Positions 1 through 8,694 of a stretch of DNA of 64,000 nt are shown here, one piece after another. The notes under the pieces are model-generated. The model saw only the letters and a program-made list of their open reading frames with translations. It was not told the DNA's origin and made no database searches. Position numbers and translations under genes: made by a program. Every line of letters starts with the position of its first letter. Position 1 is the first letter of the stretch. This stretch comes from an uncultured bacterium (GTDB taxonomy: Bacteria > Bacillota > Clostridia > Oscillospirales > Oscillospiraceae), in the NCBI GenBank assembly GCA_947643715.1, contig CANRXB010000005.1, positions 1 to 64,000 on the forward strand, given 5' to 3'.

Positions 1-71
1 TCATGATCCGGCGACCACCGAGATCTACCCAGAATTGGACACTCTTCCCCCACCCGACGATATCCCGATCT
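1..71 (+). other. Degraded Illumina P5/TruSeq adapter with i5 index (non-biological contig end)
   Basis: Aligns by eye to AATGATACGGCGACCACCGAGATCTACAC-[8 nt]-ACACTCTTTCCCTACACGACGCTCTTCCGATCT with a few substitutions; putative index AGAATTGG. Confidence 0.93.
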
Positions 72-91
72 AATGTCACGGCGGGGGGTGA

Positions 92-129
92 CCGCGGGGG
101 CGGCCGCGGGCCCCCCGCGGCGCTTTTTT
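92..129 (+). terminator. Rho-independent terminator-like hairpin
   Basis: CCGCGGGGG...CCCCCGCGG stem followed by cgcTTTTTT. Confidence 0.55.
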
Positions 130-249
130 GCGCTGGAGGGGCCGGTCCTGAGGGTACAAAAAATGGAACGATCGGAGCTTTTTGGTATAGATTCGCCTCA
201 AAAACCCCGGATGTGACAGCTTTGTTGTGAAAGATTTTTGATAAAACGG

Positions 250-278
250 TTGCTTTGATGAGAAAAATGGGGTATAAT
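250..278 (+). promoter_or_regulatory. Sigma-70/SigA-type promoter upstream of carD-like gene
   Basis: TTGCTT - 17 nt - TATAAT. Confidence 0.65.
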
Positions 279-316
279 ATTTATGGAAAGATATACATAT
301 TTTGGGGGTGAGAGGT

Positions 317-796
317 TTGTTCCAGATCGGAGATAAGGTGGTACACCCCATGCACGGGGCAGGCGTGATCGATTCTATCGTGCAGCGTAAGGTAGCGGGG
401 CATGTCCAGGAATATTATCAGCTCAGGCTCTCGGTGGGCAATATGGTGGTCATGGTCCCCACGGACAACACCGGAGAGATCGGGATGCGTCCCGTCGTGT
501 CTGGGCAGCGGGCCGAGGAGCTCATGAGCGCCATGGAGGGCATCGAGGTGGACATGACCCAGAATTGGAACCGCCGCTATCGGGAGAACCTGGTACGCCT
601 GAAGAGCGGCGATCTGCTGGAGGTCGCCCGGGTGGTCAAGGGCCTGCGGCGGCGGGAGAGCCAGCGCGGCCTGTCCAACGGCGAGCGGAAGATGCTCCAC
701 ACAGCCAGGCAGATCCTCATCTCCGAGCTGGTACTGGCCCAAAGCCTGCCCTACGAGACGGTGGAGACCAGCATCGACCGGGTGCTCAGCCATTGA
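317..796 (+). CDS. CarD/CdnL-family transcriptional regulator
   Basis: FQIGDKVVHPMHGAGVI... start typical of CarD-TRCF domain; TTG start at 317 after GGGGGTGAGAG. Confidence 0.88.
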   Translation: MFQIGDKVVHPMHGAGVIDSIVQRKVAGHVQEYYQLRLSVGNMVVMVPTDNTGEIGMRPVVSGQRAEELMSAMEGIEVDMTQNWNRRYRENLVRLKSGDLLEVARVVKGLRRRESQRGLSNGERKMLHTARQILISELVLAQSLPYETVETSIDRVLSH

Positions 797-867
797 GCGG
801 GAGGCAGAGGCGGGATCGTTGAGCGAGAGGGGCCGGAAGGCTCCTTTTTGCGCGGGAGGTCAAGAGG

Positions 868-1587
868 ATGGGATTGTTTCGCAAGCGGAAGAAAGAGACC
901 GGCCCCGTCTGTTCGGTGGTGGTGGCGGCGGCAGGGGCCTCCACCCGGATGGGGCTCGACAAACAGATGGCGGACGTGGGCGGCCTGCCGGTGATCGTGC
1001 GCTGTCTGCAAAGCTTCCAGCGCGCGCCCAGCGTGACGGAGATCGTGGTGGTCACCCGGACGGATCTGGTGCCGGGGATCGCCCGGTTTTGCCAGGACTA
1101 TGGGTTGGGCAAGGTGACCAAGGTCGTCCGGGGCGGGGAGGACCGCACCCGGTCCGCCCGGCTGGGCACGCTGGAGTGCGATCCAAAGGCCCCGCTGATC
1201 GCCATCCACGACGGGGCGCGGCCCTTCGTGACGGTGGAGGTCATCGAGGCCGCCATCGCCCAAGCGGCGGCAGGCGGGGCGGCGGCCCCGGCCGTGCCGG
1301 TGAAGGACACGCTCAAGCAGGCCCGTGGCGGTATCGTGGAGCAGACCTTGGAGCGTGACGTCCTATATGCCGTCCAAACGCCCCAGGTGTTCGACGCGGA
1401 CCTTATCCGGGCGGCGCTGCAAAAAGCTCTGGACGACGGTGTGGCCCTCACCGACGACTGCGCGGCAGTGGAGCGGTTGGGCATGAAGGTGGTGCTCACC
1501 CCTGGGGACGAGCGGAACATCAAGCTCACCACGCCTACGGATCTGCTCATCGGGGAGATCTTGGCGGAGGAGGTGTCTGCGCTGTGA
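868..1587 (+). CDS. ispD: 2-C-methyl-D-erythritol 4-phosphate cytidylyltransferase
   Basis: [17 protein letters not shown]...IHDGARPFV...[10 protein letters not shown] motifs; next to ispF. Confidence 0.95.
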   Translation: MGLFRKRKKETGPVCSVVVAAAGASTRMGLDKQMADVGGLPVIVRCLQSFQRAPSVTEIVVVTRTDLVPGIARFCQDYGLGKVTKVVRGGEDRTRSARLGTLECDPKAPLIAIHDGARPFVTVEVIEAAIAQAAAGGAAAPAVPVKDTLKQARGGIVEQTLERDVLYAVQTPQVFDADLIRAALQKALDDGVALTDDCAAVERLGMKVVLTPGDERNIKLTTPTDLLIGEILAEEVSAL

Positions 1588-2057
1588 GGATCGGACACGG
1601 CTATGACGTGCACCGCCTGGTGGAAGGGCGCAGGCTGATCCTGGGCGGGGTAGAGGTCCCGTTCGAGAAGGGGCTGTTGGGCCATTCCGATGCCGACGTG
1701 CTGGCCCACGCGGTCATGGACGCCCTGCTGGGGGCGGCGGCCCTGGGGGACATCGGCAAGCTGTTCCCGGACAGCGACCCGGCCTACGAGGGGGCGGACA
1801 GCCTGGCGCTCCTGTGCCGGGTGGCGCAGATACTGGGGGAGCACGGCTATACGATAGGGAACGTGGATGCTACCGTGCTGGCCCAGCGGCCCAAGCTGGC
1901 CCCTCACATCATGGAGATGCGGGCGCGGCTGGCCGATGCCATGGGGACGGACCCCGGCCGGGTGAGCATCAAGGCCACCACCGAAGAGGGTCTGGGCTTC
2001 ACCGGCGCAGGGGAGGGCATAGCCGCCCACGCCGTGGCCCTGATCGAAGAAAGCTGA
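1584..2057 (+). CDS. ispF: 2-C-methyl-D-erythritol 2,4-cyclodiphosphate synthase
   Basis: [21 protein letters not shown]...[34 protein letters not shown] start overlapping ispD stop. Confidence 0.96.
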   Translation: MRIGHGYDVHRLVEGRRLILGGVEVPFEKGLLGHSDADVLAHAVMDALLGAAALGDIGKLFPDSDPAYEGADSLALLCRVAQILGEHGYTIGNVDATVLAQRPKLAPHIMEMRARLADAMGTDPGRVSIKATTEEGLGFTGAGEGIAAHAVALIEES

Positions 2058-2073
2058 TACTGTGTGTGCACCC

Positions 2074-2113
2074 ACGCTCCTCTCAGGGCATATGATGTCC
2101 TTGAGAGGAGCGT
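2074..2113 (+). terminator. Hairpin terminator-like sequence after ispF
   Basis: ACGCTCCTCTCA ... TGAGAGGAGCGT perfect 12-bp inverted repeat followed by TTTCC. Confidence 0.5.
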
Positions 2114-2166
2114 TTCCACGTTCCTCTGCGGGCAAATCAGACACAGGGGAAAGGAATGGTGGGCCC

Positions 2167-2182
2167 ATGGTTCATTATCTGA
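2167..2182 (+). pseudogene. 5' fragment of DUF3343 gene split by the integrated element
   Basis: ATGGTTCATTATCTGA (MVHYL-) joins across the repeat with 23683 onward to give MVHYLIICRSLTYAQR... Confidence 0.85.
2175..2182 (+). repeat. Left attachment core (putative attL)
   Basis: TTATCTGA, identical to 23675-23682. Confidence 0.82.
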
Positions 2183-2244
2183 ATATACCACCACAGTTCC
2201 CAAAAGCGCAGTATGACAGGCTTCTCAGAGCCTTGAGGGGTAGA

Positions 2245-2264
2245 TTTACGCCAGGTTTACGCCA
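2245..2264 (+). repeat. Putative integrase arm-type binding repeats, left end
   Basis: Two copies of TTTACGCCA with 11-bp period (2245, 2256). Confidence 0.65.
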
Positions 2265-2276
2265 TAAAATCATTTA

Positions 2277-2879
2277 GAATCTGTACTGATTAGGCTAGAA
2301 TCTTTTAAACAGAGTGCGAAAAGCGGCAATAGTGCAGACCGCCTGAGCAGAACAGACAGATATTTCATGATCTTTGGAAAGGCGGCGGGAGTCGTTGAGC
2401 CACGCCAAAGAACGCTCAACGATCCACCGCTTGGGCAGGACCTCCCATTCAGGCTTGATGCGTACAGAAATATCGACGCCAAGCCCCAGTTCACTGGAAA
2501 CGTTCTGCTCAAAAGTTTTACGGTGACCTGCGTCCTTCTGCGGCGGAGGTGGTTTTTACGCTTTGCGAGTCGATAATTGTATAGCTGGGGCCTGCATTTC
2601 GGCCTGCGTCTGTCCTCACCCGTTCCACCAATGCCGCACGGATCTTTTCCCAGAGCCCGCTTTGGATCGCGGCGTAATAAAAGTTGGCCACTGTCGTGTA
2701 TGGTGGAAAATCGTGGGGTAGATCTCGCCATTTGCATCCGTTATCTACGAAATACAGCACCGCATCTACCAATTCTCGCTTTTCCCATTTGCCCTGTTTC
2801 CTGCCCGGGGAAACTGCGTCTCTCATTTTTCTGTATCATGCATCCATTATAGCATCCTTCTTTCTATTGGTACAGCTTC
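2277..2879 (-). mobile_element. Internally deleted IS5-type insertion sequence (MITE-like derivative)
   Basis: Terminal inverted repeats GAATCTGTACTGAT / ATTGGTACAGCTTC (11 of 14 match); flanked by TA; contains both ends of a transposase. Confidence 0.75.
2288..2826 (-). pseudogene. IS5-family transposase, internal deletion plus frameshift
   Basis: N-part ...LPHDFPPYTTVANFYYAAIQSGLWEKI...[16 protein letters not shown] and C-part [12 protein letters not shown]...[24 protein letters not shown] in different frames, with the catalytic middle missing. Confidence 0.88.
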
Positions 2880-3130
2880 TAATAAGTTATGATCTATTGT
2901 CTAAAAAAGTCTATATATAGCATTTGTTTTGTTCGCCTTGATGAATCTGCCCAAATCAGCAGTTACGTGAGGGTGATGTGAGGGAGCCGTCCACTATAGT
3001 TTGCGGTGCACCGATGTGCGATCCTATCTTCACAAACTAGCAGATCAAGAAAGGTGTTTTGAAAAAGAGTTCAACAATGATCTACTAGTCCTATGAGGAT
3101 TCATGCACCATGGAATATGTAGCATAGTAA

Positions 3131-3538
3131 ATGGGTTGTGTGTGTTTAGAAAGCAAGATTATAATACTTTGCTATGGCTACGCTAGGTATCTTCCTGGTT
3201 TCGATAAACCCATGATATGCTTTGGTGATGGATTTGCCGAATTTGTGAAAGAACGGGCAGCACAAAATTTCGCAAATAAACATGGACCTGTTCTTCCTTC
3301 TAACGCCCCTGCAACATATGATCCCATGGACAGCTTTGACCGCAGGGAGTTGACCAAGAATGAGTTCGCTAAACTTACCACTGAACTTGCCGCCAAATAT
3401 GATCCGGTCAATATGGCACAAGAGGAATATGATTCCTGCCCCTACCTGTTTTTATGGTATGTTCTCGATAGGCATCTCAAAATGAAAACAGCAGCTTTTG
3501 CGGATGATCTATGCCATAAGCCCTGGTATACTTGCTGA
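3131..3538 (+). CDS. Hypothetical protein
   Basis: 135-aa ORF in the AT-richer left part of the island; start may be downstream (e.g. 3210). Confidence 0.4.
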   Translation: MGCVCLESKIIILCYGYARYLPGFDKPMICFGDGFAEFVKERAAQNFANKHGPVLPSNAPATYDPMDSFDRRELTKNEFAKLTTELAAKYDPVNMAQEEYDSCPYLFLWYVLDRHLKMKTAAFADDLCHKPWYTC

Positions 3539-3591
3539 ACACAGGCCTCCTGCTATGATTTGGGCAGGTGGCCTGTGTTTTGAAATTCACC

Positions 3592-4050
3592 TTATGGTCT
3601 GCTGGACTTGAGCCCGTAATATCGGCGCATGATGGCGCAAACGTCGTCATAGACTGCGTCGATGGCGGCCCTACGCGGTGCTCCGGTCGGGATGCTTTGA
3701 GTATCTAAGAAATGATAGGCAAAGCGACGCATTGCGCCAGCAGGGGATGACCCTTGTCCTCCTGGCCAGATAGACAGGACTGCACACCGAACAGGTAACC
3801 GTCCTCTGGGGGACGGTTTTTCTTTTCGATATTCCATGCGGGGGACAAGGTATGGCCTGCGGGCGGTCCTTCCCGGGTAGCGTCGAGGCCAGCCGCTCTG
3901 GGGCGAAGAACGTCTCTAGGCAGTCCGATCGTTCCAGTGCAGGCAGCAGTTCCAGGGCCAGGCACTCTGCGATCCGGTCCAGATGTTCACTGGCCTTCTT
4001 CTGGGAGGCTTCAGGTCTGCTGACCCAATCAGTTGCGGTTTTATATCCCC
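3592..4050 (-). pseudogene. Degenerate coding remnant
   Basis: Coding-like stretches in different minus-strand frames: ASEHLDRIAECLALELLPALERSDCLETFFAPERLA... and RRFAYHFLDTQSIPTGAPRRAAIDAVYDDVCAIMRRYYGLKSSRP. Confidence 0.4.
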
Positions 4051-4405
4051 CAATTCGGATATTGGCTCATGGCCAGATACCGAGGGGTATGATAGGCAGA
4101 GGAGGGAAGATCATTGGTGCAGCCAAACCCGATGCTGGTGATGTAAAGGGGACAGGTGTAGAGCTGCATACTCTCGTATCCTCCGCCCTGGAAATAGCCG
4201 ATGAACCGAAGGACAGTGACCAGGCCGGCCCGCTCCCGGATAAATGTGTTGGGCCGAACCTGCTTCATGCAGGCATTCCCATTCAGGGCCTGTCACTGTT
4301 CCGATGACAGGAGCACCTATCGTCTGCCTGTATACTAAAAGAGAAACCGACAGCAGCAACGCCATACCGCAGTAAAGGACAGTTTTCTTTTTCAAAGCGA
4401 TGCCT
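4041..4405 (-). pseudogene. Frameshifted small secreted/membrane protein gene
   Basis: KKKTVLYCGMALLLSVSLLVYRQTIGAPVIGTVTGPEWE continues only in another frame as CMKQVRPNTFIRERAGLVTVLRFIGYFQGGGYESMQLYTCPLYITSIGFG... Confidence 0.5.
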
Positions 4406-4524
4406 TCTAAGCAAGCCAGCACATACCACATGCGATCCCTGATGCAGTGGATTCTCATACACATTTTTAATAGTCATGTGTCCTTGACAAAGGCTTTTGG
4501 GACATATATCTTTATAGAAGATGG

Positions 4525-4920
4525 ATGGGATTTTGTTCCACAGAAGGATGCCATGGAGACACAGAGAAAATGCGGGATCACTGCCTCGGACATCGACGCC
4601 ATGACCGGCGAGGAGCTGCTGGAGCTGGCAAAAGCACAGGGGACAGTATGTGGGCCAGAGGCTGCCAACGCAGGAGGCGGAAGGGGTCTATTCCCCGGTG
4701 CTGGACGCTCCCCGCTTTTTGCGCCGGTCCTACTAGGCGCACCCTAAGAAGTTTTCTCAAATGCTTGAAAAGCTGCGTTACCTGGACGCCGCCCACTGGG
4801 GCGCCGTCGCGCTCTCGCAAGGGCTTGAACTCCAGGATTTGACCGTTCTGGAGCGTCAGTTTCCCTCTACGCCGGCTCGCTGGGAGGAAAAGACCATGCA
4901 GGGTCCCAAAGGCCCTGGAC
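4525..4920 (+). pseudogene. Frameshifted remnant(s)
   Basis: TASDIDAMTGEELLELAKAQ in one frame, QEAEGVYSPVLDAPRFLRRSY and MLEKLRYLDAAHWGAVALSQGLELQDLTVLERQFPSTPARWEEK in others. Confidence 0.45.
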
Positions 4921-4926
4921 GATGAC

Positions 4927-5517
4927 TTGGAATACTCCTCTTCCCTGGATCTTGCACTTCTGTTGGAGGTACGCGACGCGGCCCGGCGGCTTTTGGCAGG
5001 TCAATACCCGCAATACTATTTCCAGAAAACCAGGTGCGACCAACCGATGTCTGGGTGGGCCTGGCGGCAACCACAGAGCTGGATTAAGAAGCAGTTTGCC
5101 TTGTGGAAGAAGCGCAGGAAAGCTGCGGGCGAAAAGCCGCTGATCCGCCAACTGTCCATCCAGGCCCAGCCTCCGGCCTTTGAGGATGTCGGGGGCCGGA
5201 ACACGAAGCAGAGCACCATCTACACAGTAGCCGGGAAATGGGGGCTGGACATGGGCGACCTGTCTGTCCACCGTCGGGCGGATCTGCTGGACCCCATCCA
5301 TGGCTATGGGGCGCGGGTCACCTTCGACCACGTCAACAACGGCCCGGAGTACAATAACGACATCGTGATGCTCCACGGCGCTGCTGGTTACCGCCTGGGC
5401 GGGATGCCCTTCGGGGACTACCTGACCCAGCGTGCCATTGTCGCGCCGGAGGAGCTTCTGGCCCGGTTCGCGTCCATGGCCGGGGCGGCTTTCAAGCAGA
5501 TGGCGGGCTTGAGATAG
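4927..5517 (+). CDS. Hypothetical protein
   Basis: 196-aa ORF; may be the downstream part of the preceding disrupted gene. Confidence 0.45.
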   Translation: MEYSSSLDLALLLEVRDAARRLLAGQYPQYYFQKTRCDQPMSGWAWRQPQSWIKKQFALWKKRRKAAGEKPLIRQLSIQAQPPAFEDVGGRNTKQSTIYTVAGKWGLDMGDLSVHRRADLLDPIHGYGARVTFDHVNNGPEYNNDIVMLHGAAGYRLGGMPFGDYLTQRAIVAPEELLARFASMAGAAFKQMAGLR

Positions 5518-5597
5518 TGGATCAGGGGGGATCCTCCACCGACTGGGCGGTGATGAAGACCTGAGGGGACAGCTTTTGACGCGGGGGTGAAGCATAT

Positions 5598-6953
5598 ATG
5601 ACTCGAAAAAAGTGTATCGCGCTCCTTTTCGTGATGACTGCGCTGCTTGGAATGGCGCTGTCCGGGTGCGGCGTGATCGAGTTCCAGATGGACAAATGGG
5701 AGATGCGGCAGAATGCGTCGAAGCTGGCGCTGGCCTATGCCAACGAGACCTATGGCGGCAGGGCCAAGGTGGTAAAGGTCGAGGTGGGTGTGAACGTGGC
5801 GGTGTTCCGCGGCTATTTGAGCGGCGACGCCCTGGTCACCCTGGCCCTGGACGGGGAGGAGTTTCAGGTCTATGTGGTGGGGGACTCCTGCAGGGACAAC
5901 CGGGACGGCCTGGCGCTGGTCAAGGTGCTGGACGAGTACTTCCGAGGGCTCTACGGCCTGCCCCCTGCGCTGGAGTACGACATCAACGTCTACTTTGAGC
6001 GCAAGGGATTCTTCGCGTCCCATCCGTCGGAGCTCGGGTATGAGTATAATTTCCTGGATTTCGACTATCACGGCCAGCCGCTGGAGGAGGTCCTGCCGCT
6101 GCTGGACAGCATCCACTTTGACTACCGGTATTATGTGGACGGCGGCGTCAGCCTGGACGGGATCGAGTTCCGGGCGGAGGACTGGGGCGGCGACCTGGAG
6201 CGCCTGGGAAGGGTATGGATCAGCTGTTTCCGCTGCTACGACGAGGACAGTGAAGTCCCACTGGGCATACAGTTGGTCAAGGGCCGGCCGGTCCTGATGG
6301 CGGAGGGGATGGAGTTTTCCCATAGTGAGCTCCAATACGCGGATCTGGACAAGATCGCCTATGATATCCCCTATCTCTCCCTGCGGGAGAGGCTGAGGTT
6401 TTCAGGCAGAGAGATCAGCCGGGAGCGCTATACCGTCACCCGCATGGGGAACTTCTGGGTCAGCACCCAGGAGGGCTGGGATGCGGGGGAGTGCTTTGAA
6501 CTGCGGCCCTGCGAGCCGGACTGGGCAGATCCTATTGATCTGTTGTCTGAACCCTACGGGGTGTTCTACACCAAAGAGGAACTGGAGGGCGATACGGAGA
6601 TGGACATCATCACCAGAAAGGCTCTGCTGCCCTTTGTGGACGCCCGGTTCGAGACGGTAGGAGAGAAGCTGTGCCTGCGGGACGGCGTGGCGGAACGTAT
6701 CCAGGATTGGGGAAAGCCGTACAGCTCGGCCCCGGGCCCGGTCCAGGTGACGGTCATCCCCTCCCTGATCTACAAGTCTGACGCGCAGATGGCCATGGGC
6801 AAGATCCGGGAGGAGGAGGACGGGCCCCATCATGCTGCTAAGCTCTTTACATACTATCTGGACAATAAGAGCTACTGGATGAACGGACTTTCGTCTCTAT
6901 CGTTTTCTGCTTCCTATCACAATGAGCTTGTCCTGCTGCGTGTCATGGAGTAG
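5598..6953 (+). CDS. Putative lipoprotein, unknown function
   Basis: MTRKKCIALLFVMTALLGMALSGCG lipobox; 451 aa. Confidence 0.75.
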   Translation: MTRKKCIALLFVMTALLGMALSGCGVIEFQMDKWEMRQNASKLALAYANETYGGRAKVVKVEVGVNVAVFRGYLSGDALVTLALDGEEFQVYVVGDSCRDNRDGLALVKVLDEYFRGLYGLPPALEYDINVYFERKGFFASHPSELGYEYNFLDFDYHGQPLEEVLPLLDSIHFDYRYYVDGGVSLDGIEFRAEDWGGDLERLGRVWISCFRCYDEDSEVPLGIQLVKGRPVLMAEGMEFSHSELQYADLDKIAYDIPYLSLRERLRFSGREISRERYTVTRMGNFWVSTQEGWDAGECFELRPCEPDWADPIDLLSEPYGVFYTKEELEGDTEMDIITRKALLPFVDARFETVGEKLCLRDGVAERIQDWGKPYSSAPGPVQVTVIPSLIYKSDAQMAMGKIREEEDGPHHAAKLFTYYLDNKSYWMNGLSSLSFSASYHNELVLLRVME

Positions 6954-6981
6954 ATGCGGCAGGAGGATCGGAGGGCTATCG

Positions 6982-7188
6982 ATGGGACTGGGCTATTTCT
7001 TTATCTTTCTCACCATATTGGGCGCGGGAGCGCTGGCGGCCGTCCTGCTGAAGGCAGCGTGGAAGCTCTGGAACAGCCCAAAGTGGAGGGCCCTGGCGGT
7101 GCTGCCGTTCCTGCTGGCGCTGCCCTGCGCGTTTGCCGCCATCTACTTCATGGTGGTGATCTTGCGGGAGGGCTTTTATTCTTTCTGA
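6982..7188 (+). CDS. Small two-helix membrane protein
   Basis: MGLGYFFIFLTILGAGALAAVLLKAAWKLW...ALAVLPFLLALPCAFAAIYFMVVIL. Confidence 0.6.
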   Translation: MGLGYFFIFLTILGAGALAAVLLKAAWKLWNSPKWRALAVLPFLLALPCAFAAIYFMVVILREGFYSF

Positions 7189-7218
7189 AGGCTGCCGAAG
7201 CATATCGGTGAGGAGGCC

Positions 7219-8382
7219 ATGCCAATGAGAGGCGTAAAACGGATCGCGCATATGTTGGCCGCAGCGATAGGGCTGGCGGTACTGCTCCTGCTGTCCGGCT
7301 GCAACGAGGGACCCTGGCTGTTCACCACCGAGCAGGCCCGGGAGCATTTGGAGGACCGGTATCCCGGGGAAGAGATCGAGATGCGGGCCGACGGTCTGAA
7401 CACCTGGCTGTGCTGGTTCAAGGATCTGCCAGAAGCCAAATTCCGGGTGGAGATGGTGACCCGGGGCGGCGACCCGGTGCCGTACTACCATAACAGGCTG
7501 GACTCCAACGCCCCGGACGCGGTGTGGACCTACTACCTGGACACCTACCGGGAGGAGGGCGGCTGCCTGGACGCTTGGGAGATCGGCAAAGCGAAATGGG
7601 CCGACGAGACCTGTATGGAGCTGGAGTATACCTCCATGGCCCAGGTGCGGGAGGCGGCGGAGCAGCTGTGGGCCTTCTACGGCTGGACGGAGGGCAGGCC
7701 CTACAGGGAGTTTTTGGCCAAGGGACGGTATTACTATATTTTTTCCGGCGCGCTCCCCTGGCAGACCAGCCTGTCGGAGAAGATCGATGTATGCACCCAG
7801 GGCCCGGAGGATAGTTTGGACGATGTGCTCGACCAGTGTGCCGGGGCGCTGATGGAGTATCACGCCTTTTACAACCTGCCCTGTGACGATTTCACGGCGG
7901 AGGAGTTGGCCGAGTTCGCCCGGGAGCGCTGGGACTGGGTGACCATGTCCGGCTGTCCTGAGGTGCGGGACGGGGAGGAACGACTCCCGGGGGAGCTGTT
8001 CGCGGGGATCGGCGCGGACCATCTGCACATCAGCTATGGCGGGCTGTATGAGCTGCTGGTCCGGCTGGACATGGCGGTGGAGGGCACGCCGGAGCACTTT
8101 TGGGTCACGGGCGCGGACGGCGCGGGATACGAATTCTCCTATGACTTCCACCGCGAGGCGCATTCCAAAGAGGATGAGACCCATATCATCTGGTATTTCC
8201 TGCGGAACGGGTACATGGTGGACACCTCCCATGAGTCCGCCTGGTATCTCAGTTGGTGGGATTATGGGCCGCTTCTGAGGCTGGATATGGGCCAGCACTA
8301 TCAGATCGACGAGAACCATTTCAGGTGGGATACCATCCCGGAGCTGATCACAGGGCTGAGTTTCAGGAGAAGCGCCCCATGA
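7219..8382 (+). CDS. Putative lipoprotein, unknown function
   Basis: IAHMLAAAIGLAVLLLLSGCNEG lipobox; 387 aa. Confidence 0.75.
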   Translation: MPMRGVKRIAHMLAAAIGLAVLLLLSGCNEGPWLFTTEQAREHLEDRYPGEEIEMRADGLNTWLCWFKDLPEAKFRVEMVTRGGDPVPYYHNRLDSNAPDAVWTYYLDTYREEGGCLDAWEIGKAKWADETCMELEYTSMAQVREAAEQLWAFYGWTEGRPYREFLAKGRYYYIFSGALPWQTSLSEKIDVCTQGPEDSLDDVLDQCAGALMEYHAFYNLPCDDFTAEELAEFARERWDWVTMSGCPEVRDGEERLPGELFAGIGADHLHISYGGLYELLVRLDMAVEGTPEHFWVTGADGAGYEFSYDFHREAHSKEDETHIIWYFLRNGYMVDTSHESAWYLSWWDYGPLLRLDMGQHYQIDENHFRWDTIPELITGLSFRRSAP

Positions 8383-8561
8383 AGGAGTCCCCGTTTTGGA
8401 AGTTCTTTTTTGCCGGTCTGACGGGCTTTGTGGTGTTGGTCCTCTGTTTGGCCTGCCTGGAGGGGGAGCTGGCTGCGGATTGCTTCGATGAGATGTTTTG
8501 GGGCGGCGGGCAGGAGGACGATGTAGAAGACGCGCCGGACGGCGGTGAAGAGGAGCAGTAA
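8379..8561 (+). CDS. Small membrane-anchored protein with acidic tail
   Basis: MKESPFWKFFFAGLTGFVVLVLCLACLEG...GGGQEDDVEDAPDGGEEEQ; overlaps upstream stop. Confidence 0.5.
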   Translation: MKESPFWKFFFAGLTGFVVLVLCLACLEGELAADCFDEMFWGGGQEDDVEDAPDGGEEEQ

Positions 8562-8694
8562 AACGGAGCTGTATCAAGATGAAGGCTGACCAGAACGCCA
8601 TGAAGTTCATGATCGTTCAGCATATAGCGGATATATCCCGGGAAAACAACGGGTGGAAAGTGGTGCGCAGTCTGCGGCAAAAAACGGAGGGATG

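Noticed and set aside
3-351. ORFs 3-230 (+) and 76-351 (-)
   Set aside because: The first reads through adapter sequence; the second overlaps the carD promoter and a terminator-like hairpin.
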